NCBI GenBank assembly: GCA_964410505.1
Contig: CAYPGR010000001.1
Location: 242,326 to 306,325, forward strand
Length of the DNA: 64,000 nucleotides
Direction: 5' to 3'
Source of the DNA: UBA1361 sp041656375
GTDB lineage: Bacteria; Bacillota_I; Bacilli_A; RFN20; CAG-826
Below are positions 42,649 through 52,126 of the stretch, in pieces. Below the pieces are notes generated by a model, which worked only from the letters and a program-made list of their open reading frames with translations, had not been told where the DNA came from and ran no database searches. The stretch's first letter is position 1. The number at the start of each line of letters is the position of its first letter. Both the position numbers and the translations under genes were made by a program.

Positions 42649-45066
42649 ATGAGTCTAATAGAAAAAGTATTCCGTTTTGAGAAAAGACGCTTAAAAAAAC
42701 TATCTAAACTTGCTAATAAAGTCATTTCATTTGAGAAACAAATGGCCGGTTTAAACGATGATGATCTAAAGGCCAAAACCACTGAATTTAGAAAACGCAT
42801 TAGTGATGGCGAAACACTTGATGACTTACTACCTGAAGCTTTTGCGGTTAGCCGTGAAGCGGCCCGCCGCACATTAGGTCAATTTCCATATCCCGTCCAA
42901 ATCATGGGGGCGATTGTTTTACATCAGGGTGACGTCGCGGAAATGAGAACGGGTGAAGGTAAAACCTTAACCGCCACGATGGCTGTTTATTTAAACGCGC
43001 TTGCGGGCAAAGGTGTCCATGTCGTCACCGTTAACGAATATCTTGCGGCACGTGACGCGGAATGGATGGGGCAAATCTATCGTTTCCTTGGCTTAACGGT
43101 CGGGGTAAACTTACGAGAAAAAACCGCCCGTGAAAAACGTGACGAATATTTATGTGATATTACCTACACCACCAACAGTGAAGTTGGGTTTGACTATTTA
43201 AGAGATAACATGGCAAGTTCGGTTGATGGCCGTGTTTTACGTGGCTTAGAATTCGCCGTCATTGACGAGGCTGACTCGATTTTAATTGACGAATCACGGA
43301 CCCCGCTTATTATTTCTGGTGGGTCAAAAGTGAGTGCTTCGAGTTATAACGTCGCCGACCGTTTTGTGAAAACCTTACGTAAGGACAAACATTTCGTCGT
43401 TGATATTAAAACCAAAACTGCAAACTTAACTGACGAAGGTAACAAACTTGCTGAAAGAATGTTTGGCGTTAATAATATTTATGATCCGCAATATAACGAT
43501 TTAGTGCACCGCATTCATAATGCGCTTAAAGCAAATTACACGATGGCACGTGACGTTGAATACATGGTTGATCAAAACCGTGAAATTCAATTAATTGACC
43601 AATTCACCGGCCGTATTATGCCCGGGCGTGAATATAGTGATGGTCTCCATCAAGCAATTCAGGCCAAAGAAAACGTAACCATCAAGGAAGAAACTGTCAC
43701 GATGGCGACGATTACTTATCAAAACTTCTTCCGTCTTTACACAAAATTAAGTGGGATGACAGGAACGGCAAAAACCGAAGAAGAAGAATTCCGCAAAATT
43801 TATAATATGCGCGTGATTCAAATTCCGACCAACCGCCCGGTTATTCGTGAAGATGCTGTCGACCGCGTTTACGCCAAAAAAGAAGATAAACTTAACGCCT
43901 TAGTTGCCGAAGTGAAAGAACGGCACGCAAAGGGCCAACCGATCTTGATTGGGACCAGTAGTGTCGAATCGAGTGAAGAAATTAGTGCGTTATTAACAAC
44001 GCATGGCCTTAAACATGAAGTCCTTAACGCGAAAAACCACGCCCGTGAAGCGGAAATTGTTGCTCTTGCTGGTAACAAAGGTCAAATCACGATTGCGACT
44101 AATATGGCGGGTCGTGGAACTGACATTAAAATTAATGATGAAGTTAAAGCCCTTGGTGGCTTAGCTGTCTTAGGGACAGAACGTCACGAAGCGCGGCGAA
44201 TTGATAACCAATTACGGGGACGGAGTGGTCGACAAGGTGACCCTGGTTTTTCCCGTTTCTACGTTTCTTTTGATGACTTGCTCATGAAACGTTTCGCGAG
44301 TGATATGATGCTCGGACTCGTCGAAAAAATGGGTAGCGATGCCCTTGAAAATAAAATGTTTACCAATGCCATTTCCGGCGCGCAAAAACGGATTGAAGGT
44401 CAAAACTTTGATACCCGTAAAAACTTACTTGAATATGATGATGTCCTTGCCAAACAACGGAGCATTGTCTATAAAAAACGAGATAGCATTATGTTTGCAG
44501 GGGACATTAAAGACTTAGTCCAAGAACAATTTAGTCTGGCGGCTAATTTCTTAGCCCGCAAAGCGATTCCCCAAACGAGTAAAGATCGTTTAGTTGATGG
44601 TGAACTTCTCAAAAAAGTAATGGAACCAAATTACTTATTTGAAGGAACGATTAAACCAAGTGCCTATCATGAATCACCGGTTGAAGAAATTGCTGAAGAC
44701 CTAATGATTTTAATGTATCGCCGTTACCAAGCCCGTCGTAAAGAATGGGGCGAAGAATTAGCGGATCGCATTGAACGGGAAATTACCTTACGCGCCATTG
44801 ACCGTAACTGGACCACACATATTGATACGATGGCCCACCTTCGTGAAGGGATTCATTTACGTAGTTACGCCAATACGAACCCACTTCAAGATTATGTCAA
44901 TGAAGGTTATACCCTCTTTGGCGAAGCGATGGATATCATTGCTGTCGAATCGGTTTTAAATCTTTTAAATGCCAAAATCAATATCCCTACCCCTGCGGTT
45001 GCTGTAGAAAATAAAGACGCCGAACCAGTAGCACCTGCGCAAGAAGGCGAAGAAAGCAAAGCATAA
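42649..45066 (+). CDS. secA: SecA protein-translocase ATPase
   Basis: An 805-residue SecA: MRTGEGKTLTATM (Walker A), VIDEADSILIDESRTPL, the preprotein cross-linking domain, TNMAGRGTDIKI, and LRGRSGRQGDPG (motif VI). The C-terminal zinc-binding CxCx8CH tail is absent; the protein ends in an acidic tail rich in Glu and Ala. It drives Sec-dependent export through SecYEG; secG is 4 kb downstream. ATG 42649 follows GAGGAG. prfB starts two bases after its stop, as in many Bacillota. Confidence 0.97.
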   Translation: MSLIEKVFRFEKRRLKKLSKLANKVISFEKQMAGLNDDDLKAKTTEFRKRISDGETLDDLLPEAFAVSREAARRTLGQFPYPVQIMGAIVLHQGDVAEMRTGEGKTLTATMAVYLNALAGKGVHVVTVNEYLAARDAEWMGQIYRFLGLTVGVNLREKTAREKRDEYLCDITYTTNSEVGFDYLRDNMASSVDGRVLRGLEFAVIDEADSILIDESRTPLIISGGSKVSASSYNVADRFVKTLRKDKHFVVDIKTKTANLTDEGNKLAERMFGVNNIYDPQYNDLVHRIHNALKANYTMARDVEYMVDQNREIQLIDQFTGRIMPGREYSDGLHQAIQAKENVTIKEETVTMATITYQNFFRLYTKLSGMTGTAKTEEEEFRKIYNMRVIQIPTNRPVIREDAVDRVYAKKEDKLNALVAEVKERHAKGQPILIGTSSVESSEEISALLTTHGLKHEVLNAKNHAREAEIVALAGNKGQITIATNMAGRGTDIKINDEVKALGGLAVLGTERHEARRIDNQLRGRSGRQGDPGFSRFYVSFDDLLMKRFASDMMLGLVEKMGSDALENKMFTNAISGAQKRIEGQNFDTRKNLLEYDDVLAKQRSIVYKKRDSIMFAGDIKDLVQEQFSLAANFLARKAIPQTSKDRLVDGELLKKVMEPNYLFEGTIKPSAYHESPVEEIAEDLMILMYRRYQARRKEWGEELADRIEREITLRAIDRNWTTHIDTMAHLREGIHLRSYANTNPLQDYVNEGYTLFGEAMDIIAVESVLNLLNAKINIPTPAVAVENKDAEPVAPAQEGEESKA

Positions 45067-45068
45067 GA

Positions 45069-46185
45069 ATGGAGTACAAAGTTGTCAACGGTAAAGTAAA
45101 TGAACTCAAACGTTTACTAGGCAAGCTTAGTGACTCTCTTTGATGTTGCCGCTTTAGAAAATCAAATTAACACCCTTAATAAAGAAGTCGATAGTACGGA
45201 TTTTTGGAATGACCAAAATCACGCGAAAAGTGTTTTAAAAAAACTTGCTGTTTTGAAAGAAAAATACGACATTTACATGACGGTCTTTTTGACATTACAA
45301 TCGTCTCAAGAACTTTTAAAAGATGATGATTTCGCTAATGATGAAGATTCCTTGTCCGCCTTAAATAAAGAAATTGATCACGCTCAAGCTGTGGGCGAAA
45401 GTCTTGTCCACCTCCTCTTATTTAGTGGCGAATACGATAATAATGATGCGATTGTGACCATTCACGCTGGCGCGGGTGGCACCGAATCGCATGACTGGGC
45501 AGATATGCTTTATAACATGTATGCCCGTTTTGCGGAGTTAAATGGCTTTAATGTAAAAGTTGTTGACTATCAAGCTGGCAATGAAGCCGGCATTAAAAGT
45601 GTCACCATCATTATTGAAGGTAAATATGTCTATGGTCATATGCGCACTGAAAAAGGCGTCCATCGCCTCGTTCGTATTTCCCCATTTGACACGAATAAAA
45701 GAAGACATACGTCGTTTGCGAGTGTGAATGTGATTCCAGTCTTTAATGAATCAAGTAATATCGTCGTCAATGATAGTGACCTTCGGATTGATACCTACCG
45801 CAGTGGTGGGGCGGGTGGTCAAAACGTTAATAAGGTGGAAACAGCGGTGCGGATTACGCATATCCCGACCGGGATTGTTGTGGCCTGCCAAGTTGAACGG
45901 AGTCAATTATCCAATAAAGAAATTGCGATGCAAATGTTAAAGAGTGAACTCTATCAGCTCGAACTTGAAAAACAAAAAGCAAAAGTAAGTGCCATTGAAG
46001 GTGAAAAGAAAAATATTGAATGGGGTAGTCAGATCCGTTCATATGTCTTTGCGCCCTATACGATGATTAAGGATCACCGCACCGACTATGCGGTTGGTGA
46101 TGTGGCCAAAATCATGGAAGGCAACTTAAATGAGTTTATGTATAAATACCTCGAAATGGAGGCGAAAGAAAATGGGAAAGCTTAA
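45069..46185 (+). CDS. prfB: Peptide chain release factor 2, with programmed +1 frameshift
   Basis: Frame one runs from ATG 45069 for 24 codons to CTT TGA at 45138-45143; a +1 slip gives CTT T GAT and continues to 46185, making a protein of about 371 residues. The second part has HAGAGGTESHDWADML and the GGQ loop RSGGAGGQNVNKVETAVR. RF2 reads UAA and UGA, and low RF2 increases the frameshift, so the factor regulates itself. The usual Shine-Dalgarno-like AGGGGG just before the slip is not present here. This also shows UGA is a stop in this organism. Confidence 0.95.
45138..45143 (+). promoter_or_regulatory. prfB programmed frameshift site
   Basis: CTT TGA is the classical slippery Leu codon followed by the in-frame UGA stop. 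The base after TGA is T, not the more common C. Confidence 0.93.
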
Positions 46186-47125
46186 AGATGTGTTTGTAAG
46201 TGATTGGAAAAATATCCTTAAACATTACGGTTTTATTGTCCTTGGTTCGATGTTTCTCGCAATTGGCACCGGTATCTTCTTATTACCCGCCGTCCTCAAT
46301 ACTGGGGGCATGATGGGGTTAGGTATTATCGCTAATCGTTTATTCGGCTTTGATGCTGATATTGTGGTTTTAGTCTTAACCTGGGCATTTTTCCTCATTA
46401 GTCTTTTATTCTTAGGGTGGCGTTTTACGTTAAAATCCTTAGTGAGTTCGCTTGTTTATCCGCTAATGTTAATTTTGCTGATGCGGTTACCAGCCATTGC
46501 CAGTCAAACAAAGATTTTATTTGGTGACACAACGGATGTCGCGACAAAACTTATTGCCGGTATCTTCGGTGGTGTATTTTGCGGCGTTGGGGTGGCCTTA
46601 ACATTTTTAGGTGGCGGATCAACGGGTGGTGTTGATATTATCGTTGTCATTATTAATAAATATACGCGGATTTCACATTCCGTCTTAGCTTTTGTGATCG
46701 ACGGATTAATTGTTGCTTTAGGTTTATTTATTTTGCAAGATGTAATCTTGTCGCTCATTGGGATTATTAGTGCGTTTGTCTATGCTGTGACCCTGGAGTT
46801 TGTTTTTGCTGGGAAGTCGCACTCTTTAACCGCACAAATTATTAGTCCTACAAAGAGTGCGGAGATTAATGAATATATCCAAACCAAGACCAATCGTGGT
46901 TCAACCCTTATTCCTGTAAAAGGTGGGTATGAAGGGGATGAGTATACCATGATTAGTGTGACCTTTGATCGCAGTGAATACGCAAAGATTATTAATGGGG
47001 TCGCTAAAATTGATAAAGATGCCTTTGTTACCATTAAACAAACAGCAACGGTTTTAGGTGAAGGATTTAATAGTCTTGTTCCCCCAAAGGAAGGGTTAGT
47101 CAACCGTAATAAAAAAGATGAATAA
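46172..47125 (+). CDS. YitT/DUF161 membrane protein
   Basis: A 317-residue protein with five or six N-terminal helices and a soluble C-terminal DUF2179 domain (about residues 215-305) with ITAQIISPTKSAEI and RGSTLIPVKGGYEGDE. Glycine-rich LGGGSTGGVDIIVVIINK is characteristic. The function of YitT proteins is not settled. ATG 46172 follows GGAGG within the end of prfB (14-base overlap). It also overlaps uvrB by 8 bases. Confidence 0.9.
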   Translation: MGKLKDVFVSDWKNILKHYGFIVLGSMFLAIGTGIFLLPAVLNTGGMMGLGIIANRLFGFDADIVVLVLTWAFFLISLLFLGWRFTLKSLVSSLVYPLMLILLMRLPAIASQTKILFGDTTDVATKLIAGIFGGVFCGVGVALTFLGGGSTGGVDIIVVIINKYTRISHSVLAFVIDGLIVALGLFILQDVILSLIGIISAFVYAVTLEFVFAGKSHSLTAQIISPTKSAEINEYIQTKTNRGSTLIPVKGGYEGDEYTMISVTFDRSEYAKIINGVAKIDKDAFVTIKQTATVLGEGFNSLVPPKEGLVNRNKKDE

Positions 47126-49100
47126 GAATTACCGTTTTGAATTAGAATCATCGTTTGTTCCCACAGGCGATCAACCCCAAGCTATTAAAGAATTAGTGTG
47201 GGGCATTAAGCGTGGTGATAAACACCAAGTGCTTTTAGGCGCGACCGGAACCGGGAAGACTTTTACAATTGCTAATGTGATTGCTGAAGTGCAAAAACCG
47301 ACCCTTATTTTAGTCCATAATAAAACTTTAGCCGGTCAACTTTACGCTGAATTTAAAGCTCTTTTTCCACATAATCGCGTGGAGTATTTTGTGTCCAATT
47401 TTGATTTTTATCAACCAGAGGCCTATGTTGTTTCGCGCGATATGTATATTGAAAAAGAAGCGGTGATGAATGACGAAATTGAGATGTTACGAACCGCGGC
47501 TGTGAATAGTTTAATGGAACGGAATGACACGATTATTGTCGCTAGTGTTGCCTCAATTTACGGCTTAAGTGATCCGGAAGAATACGGCAAACTTTCATTT
47601 AATATTGTGAGTCATGAACGGATTAATCGTAAGGAATTTATGATTAAACTGGTCGATGCCCAATATACCCGCAATGATTATGAACTTAAGCCTGGCACCT
47701 TCCGCGTCAAAGGCGATGTCATTGAAATCATGCCGCCAATCACGGACGAATATTATATCCAAATTGATACATTTGATGATGTGATTGAAAAGATTCGTGA
47801 ACTCGATACCTTAACTGGCGAGGTTCGGAAAACGTTCCAAACTTATCCTATATTTCCAGCATACACACACGCATCAACGCGTGAAAGAATAAAAAAAGCA
47901 GTGCCGGAAATTTTGAAAGAACTAGTAAGTCGCCTTAATTTCTTTGCGGATAATGGCAAATTACTTGAAGCTGAACGACTCGAATTTAGAACCAAACAAG
48001 ATATGGATTCGCTTCAAGAATTTGGGATGTGTCCTGGGATTGAAAACTATTCACGTTATTTTGATGGCCGCAAAGAAGGGGAAAGACCATTCTGTTTGAT
48101 TGACTATTTTCCCAAAGATTTTTTACTTGTGATTGATGAAAGTCATGTTTCACTTCCGCAAGTTCGGGGAATGTATAATGGTGACCGGAGTCGGAAGCTG
48201 AATCTTGTTGAGTACGGATTTAGACTACCGAGTGCACTTGATAACCGGCCCCTTAAATTTAATGAATTTGAAGACATGATGAATCAGGTTATCTACACCA
48301 GCGCCACGCCGGGGGATTATGAACTCGATAAGACAGGCGGGGTGATTGTTGAACAAATCATTCGTCCAACGGGGCTCATTGATCCGCAAGTTGAAATTAA
48401 ACCGAGTATTGGTCAAATTGATGATTTAATGAGTGAATTAACAAAGGTCATTAGTCGTGGTGAACGGGCAATGGTCGTGACATTAACCATCAAAATGGCG
48501 GAAGACCTAACGGGTTACTTAAAAGAGCGGCATTTTAAAGTAGTCTATCTTCATAGCGAGACCAAGACTCTTGAACGGAGCCAAATTATTTATGAGTTAC
48601 GTCAAGGAAAATATGATGTTTTAATTGGGATTAACCTCTTAAGAGAAGGGCTTGATATTCCGGAAGTCTCATTAATGGCAATTATCGATGCCGATAAAGA
48701 AGGGTTCTTAAGAAGTGAGCGGTCACTTATTCAAATTATTGGCCGTGCCAGTCGAAACGCAAACGGGAAAGTGATTATGTATGCTAGCAAGATGACGGAC
48801 TCAATGCAAAAAGCGATTGCCGAAACGGATCGTCGCCGAAGTATCCAAATCGAACATAACACCAAAAACAATATTACGCCAGTGACGATTGTTAAACCAC
48901 TAGGTGAACCGCTCCATAACTTTGGCACGGAAAAAGATTTAGAAAAGATTAATAAGGGACTTGTTACACAAAAGCAACTCCAAAAATATATTCGTGAAAT
49001 TCGCGGGAAGATGAATGCCGCTGCGAAAGCCTTTGAGTTCGAAAAAGCAATTGAATATCGTGAAATTCTCTTTGAACTTGAAGGAAACATCAAAAAGTAG
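47118..49100 (+). CDS. uvrB: Excinuclease ABC subunit B
   Basis: A 660-residue DNA repair helicase: VLLGATGTGKTFTIANV (Walker A), YFVSNFDFYQPEAYV (damage-wedge beta hairpin region), LLVIDESHVSLPQ, IYTSATPGDYE, QIIGRASRNANGKV, and a C-terminal UVR domain (AAKAFEFEKAIEYREIL) that binds UvrC. It verifies damage after UvrA loading. uvrA is not adjacent in the window. Confidence 0.97.
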   Translation: MNKNYRFELESSFVPTGDQPQAIKELVWGIKRGDKHQVLLGATGTGKTFTIANVIAEVQKPTLILVHNKTLAGQLYAEFKALFPHNRVEYFVSNFDFYQPEAYVVSRDMYIEKEAVMNDEIEMLRTAAVNSLMERNDTIIVASVASIYGLSDPEEYGKLSFNIVSHERINRKEFMIKLVDAQYTRNDYELKPGTFRVKGDVIEIMPPITDEYYIQIDTFDDVIEKIRELDTLTGEVRKTFQTYPIFPAYTHASTRERIKKAVPEILKELVSRLNFFADNGKLLEAERLEFRTKQDMDSLQEFGMCPGIENYSRYFDGRKEGERPFCLIDYFPKDFLLVIDESHVSLPQVRGMYNGDRSRKLNLVEYGFRLPSALDNRPLKFNEFEDMMNQVIYTSATPGDYELDKTGGVIVEQIIRPTGLIDPQVEIKPSIGQIDDLMSELTKVISRGERAMVVTLTIKMAEDLTGYLKERHFKVVYLHSETKTLERSQIIYELRQGKYDVLIGINLLREGLDIPEVSLMAIIDADKEGFLRSERSLIQIIGRASRNANGKVIMYASKMTDSMQKAIAETDRRRSIQIEHNTKNNITPVTIVKPLGEPLHNFGTEKDLEKINKGLVTQKQLQKYIREIRGKMNAAAKAFEFEKAIEYREILFELEGNIKK

Positions 49101-49130
49101 TGATTTAATAGCAATTCATACTTTGTTTTC

Positions 49131-49158
49131 TTGAAAAAAAATAAAAATAGTGTATATT
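49131..49158 (+). promoter_or_regulatory. secG promoter
   Basis: TTGAAA (49131-49136), 16-base A/T spacer, TATATT (49153-49158); the secG ATG is 23 bases further behind GGAGGG. Confidence 0.65.
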
Positions 49159-49180
49159 AAAAAAGAATCGGAGGGAAGTT

Positions 49181-49408
49181 ATGGGAACATTAGATATTAT
49201 CTTCATCGTCGTCTCAGTATTATTAATTATTATTTCCTTAATGCAAGGTGGTAAAAGTGAAGGCGCATCAGGTGCAATTACTGGTGGCGGCTTAAACATT
49301 TTTGTTAAAACAAAAGAACGGGGTAGTGAAAAAGTAATTTCTTATATTACCTTCGGACTTGCCATTATTTTCTTCTTAATGGCGCTACTTGTTAACGCTT
49401 TAGCGTAA
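49181..49408 (+). CDS. secG: Preprotein translocase subunit SecG
   Basis: A 75-residue two-helix protein: helix 1 at residues ~4-22, then MQGGKSEGASGAITGG, the signature loop, then helix 2 at ~52-73. It completes the SecYEG channel and aids SecA cycling. Transcribed from its own promoter and closed by a strong terminator; rnr and smpB, common downstream partners, are absent. Confidence 0.93.
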   Translation: MGTLDIIFIVVSVLLIIISLMQGGKSEGASGAITGGGLNIFVKTKERGSEKVISYITFGLAIIFFLMALLVNALA

Positions 49409-49432
49409 AGAAAACACTTTCAATTAAAGATG

Positions 49433-49456
49433 AGATCCCTGCGGGGATCTTTTTTA
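49433..49456 (+). terminator. secG terminator
   Basis: AGATCCC/GGGATCT stem with TGCG loop followed by TTTTTATT. Confidence 0.93.
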
Positions 49457-49488
49457 TTGCCAGGCCGTTTTTTCAAATGACACCATGA

Positions 49489-49494
49489 TATAAT
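49489..49494 (+). promoter_or_regulatory. Extended -10 promoter of folD
   Basis: TGA-TATAAT matches an extended -10 element; ATG 49515 follows behind AGAGGA. Confidence 0.6.
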
Positions 49495-49514
49495 TGATTT
49501 CATAGAGGATTAAG

Positions 49515-50309
49515 ATGGATATTAAAACTTATGTTTTAACACGGAAAGAACGGTTAAAACAACAAATTTTAGCACATGGTGGACAACCTAAATTGGTCAT
49601 TATTCAAGTCAATGATGATTTTGCGAGTGGCCGCTATATTGCCGGTAAACTAAAAGATGCGGCCGAAGTAGGGATTCTCGCTGAACATATTAAGCTCGAT
49701 GTTTCTACAACTGAAGAAGCGCTTTTAATGTTAATTGCCAAACTAAATGACGATGAAACGGTGCACGGGATTATTGTGCAATTACCATTACCGAAAACAA
49801 TTCGGGAAGATCATGTCAAAGCGGCGATTAGTCCGAGGAAAGATGTTGATGGTTTTCATCCGCTTTCACATTTTAAAGCGTGTACCCCGCTTGGGATTGT
49901 AAATTACCTTAAAGCGGAAAATATTCCGCTAAGCGGTAAAAATGCGGTGATCATTGGGCGGAGCAATATTGTTGGAAAACCCGCGGCGATGCTTTTACTT
50001 GCGGAAAATGCGAATGTGACAATATTACATTCCAAAACAACGGTTAGTGATATGGCTTTTTATTTAAAACACGCTGATATTATTGTAGTCGCGGTTGGCA
50101 TTCGTCATTTCTTAAGCGATCAAGTCTTAAAAGAAGATGCGGTCGTAATCGATGTTGGGATTAATCAAAATGATGATGGTACATTAACAGGCGACGCTAA
50201 ACCAGGCTTAAAAGTACACCTCCAAACACCGGTTCCAGGTGGCGTTGGTCTACTCACCCGCTTAACCCTATTAGAAAATGTCTGGGAGGCATATATAAAT
50301 GGAATTTAA
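49515..50309 (+). CDS. folD: Bifunctional methylene-THF dehydrogenase/cyclohydrolase
   Basis: A 264-residue FolD, slightly short for the family (~285). GIIVQLPLPKTI, KDVDGFHPLS, VIIGRSNIVGKPAAMLL and TPVPGGVGLLTRLTLLEN are diagnostic. The catalytic lysine lies in RYIAGKLKDAAEVG. It interconverts 5,10-methylene- and 10-formyl-tetrahydrofolate. It overlaps the following conserved gene by 11 bases. Confidence 0.96.
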   Translation: MDIKTYVLTRKERLKQQILAHGGQPKLVIIQVNDDFASGRYIAGKLKDAAEVGILAEHIKLDVSTTEEALLMLIAKLNDDETVHGIIVQLPLPKTIREDHVKAAISPRKDVDGFHPLSHFKACTPLGIVNYLKAENIPLSGKNAVIIGRSNIVGKPAAMLLLAENANVTILHSKTTVSDMAFYLKHADIIVVAVGIRHFLSDQVLKEDAVVIDVGINQNDDGTLTGDAKPGLKVHLQTPVPGGVGLLTRLTLLENVWEAYINGI

Positions 50310-50895
50310 AATAGACAATGTCTTTGTCTACGGGCTTGAAAGAGCCGTCAAAGCAAGTGGTAACCCCATGCGCACCGAAATTGAACTAGGACCCTTACAC
50401 GATAAGGATTTAAAACGGGCAAAAGTACTGGGTACAACCAAAAATGGTGAAGGTCATGATAATTACTTAAAAGGTATTTTAGTACATCTTGATGTCACCG
50501 CGCCCTTTTTCTGGTGGAAAGAAGCGCAACGGTATCATTGGTTTGATTTTGTTAGCAGTCAATCAACGATGCACATGTTACTCAAATTTAAGATTGATGA
50601 ACGTTGTGTACCAGATACCGACCCACGCGTTTATCCGATTTTAGAAGAATTAGTCGCAAACTATAACGCGATTGATGATGCAAATAAAACGGAAAAAGTC
50701 GCCGCCTGGCGTAAAATTGTAGCAACGTTACCAAGTGGTTTTTGTTTAACCGCCACGATGACGACCAATTATCAACAACTCAAAACGATGTTCTTCCAAC
50801 GTCGTCATCACAAACTACAGGAATGGCATACCTTTTGTGATTGGTGCTTAACCTTGCCACATTTTGAAGAATTCATTATGAAAGAAAGAGAATAG
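50299..50895 (+). CDS. Conserved protein resembling phage/Firmicute ThyX-like proteins
   Basis: A 198-residue soluble protein. TAPFFWWKEAQRYHW, SSQSTMHMLL, and near the end FFQRRHHKLQEWHTFCDW and LTLPHFEEF form a pattern I remember from hypothetical proteins of Clostridium/Lactobacillus phages sometimes linked to flavin-dependent thymidylate synthase. The exact RHR motif of ThyX is not present. Function unknown. It is co-translated with folD, so a link to folate or thymidylate metabolism is attractive but is inference. SD GGGAGG precedes the start. Confidence 0.75.
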   Translation: MEFKIDNVFVYGLERAVKASGNPMRTEIELGPLHDKDLKRAKVLGTTKNGEGHDNYLKGILVHLDVTAPFFWWKEAQRYHWFDFVSSQSTMHMLLKFKIDERCVPDTDPRVYPILEELVANYNAIDDANKTEKVAAWRKIVATLPSGFCLTATMTTNYQQLKTMFFQRRHHKLQEWHTFCDWCLTLPHFEEFIMKERE

Positions 50896-50899
50896 GAAA

Positions 50900-52126
50900 A
50901 TGAAAAAAACAACTTTAAAAAACTATGCGAAACTCATTGTTAAGATGGGTGCGAATGTCCAAAAAGGACAAGATGTCATTATCATGGCCGAACTTGAGCA
51001 ACGGGATTTTGTCCTCATGCTTGTCGAAGAAGCCTATAAAGCAAAAGCAAACCGGGTCACGGTCGATTGGTTAGATGACGATTTAACGAAACTTCATTAC
51101 AAACATCGGTCTGTCAAATCTTTATCCACGATGGAACCGTGGGAAATTGGCAAGTTCCAATATTATGTTGATAAACTGCCGGTTCGGATTTTTATCGAGT
51201 CGGGTGATCCTGATGGTGAAAAAGGCATTGACCAAGAAAAGAAAGCAAAAGCTGGTCAAGCTCTATATAAAATTACCAAACCTTTCCGGGACCAAATGGA
51301 AAACCGTTATCAATGGACAATTGCGGGCGCTGCCGGTACGAAATGGGCAAAGAAGTTATTCCCAGAATTAAGTGCCAAACAAGCCAAAGAAAAATTATGG
51401 GATGCGATTCTTAAAGCCGCTCATGGTTATGGTGACCCAATTGCGAACTGGAAAGAACATAACGTTGTTCTCCATTCCAAAGCTGAAAAACTTAATAATT
51501 TAGGTCTTGTTTCCCTTCACTATACAAGTAAAAATGGCACCGACTTACATGTTGGTTTAATCCCTGAAGCCCGTTTCCTAGCAGGTGGCGAAAAAGCACT
51601 TGGATCTGGTATTCCTTTTAACCCCAATATGCCAACTGAAGAATGCTTTACGACGCCACGCAAAGGGGCAGCGGAAGGTAAAGTCGTGGCGACGATGCCA
51701 TTAAGCTACCAAGGAGAAGTCATTGATGGCTTCTGGTTTGAATTTAAAGATGGTAAAGTGGTTAAATTTGGCGCCAAACAAAATGAACCCCTTCTTAAAC
51801 AAATGCTAGAGATGGATGAAAATGCCGGCTTTATGGGTGAAGTTGCCCTCGTGCCAAAAGAATCACCAATTAATCAAATGGGTATTCTCTTTTATTCAAC
51901 TCTTTTTGATGAAAATGCGAGTTGCCATATTGCTTTAGGCATGGGCTATTCCAACACCGTTCGTAATTATGAAAACTACACTTTAGAAGAACTTCGTGAA
52001 ATGGGCGTTAATAGTTCCATGATTCACGTTGACTTCATGATTGGTAGTGATGATATGCACATCGTTGGTGAAACAAAAGATGGCAAGAAAGTCGTGATCT
52101 TCCATAACGGTACGTGGGCGATCTAA
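50900..52126 (+). CDS. M29-family aminopeptidase
   Basis: A 408-residue metallo-aminopeptidase of the AmpS/PepS/aminopeptidase T family. Typical parts are LIVKMGANVQKGQDV at the N-terminus, FIESGDPDGE, FNPNMPTEECFTTP (metal region), EVALVPKESPI and SCHIALGMGYSNTV. It removes N-terminal residues from peptides in the cytoplasm. It overlaps the next start by one base. Confidence 0.92.
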   Translation: MKKTTLKNYAKLIVKMGANVQKGQDVIIMAELEQRDFVLMLVEEAYKAKANRVTVDWLDDDLTKLHYKHRSVKSLSTMEPWEIGKFQYYVDKLPVRIFIESGDPDGEKGIDQEKKAKAGQALYKITKPFRDQMENRYQWTIAGAAGTKWAKKLFPELSAKQAKEKLWDAILKAAHGYGDPIANWKEHNVVLHSKAEKLNNLGLVSLHYTSKNGTDLHVGLIPEARFLAGGEKALGSGIPFNPNMPTEECFTTPRKGAAEGKVVATMPLSYQGEVIDGFWFEFKDGKVVKFGAKQNEPLLKQMLEMDENAGFMGEVALVPKESPINQMGILFYSTLFDENASCHIALGMGYSNTVRNYENYTLEELREMGVNSSMIHVDFMIGSDDMHIVGETKDGKKVVIFHNGTWAI

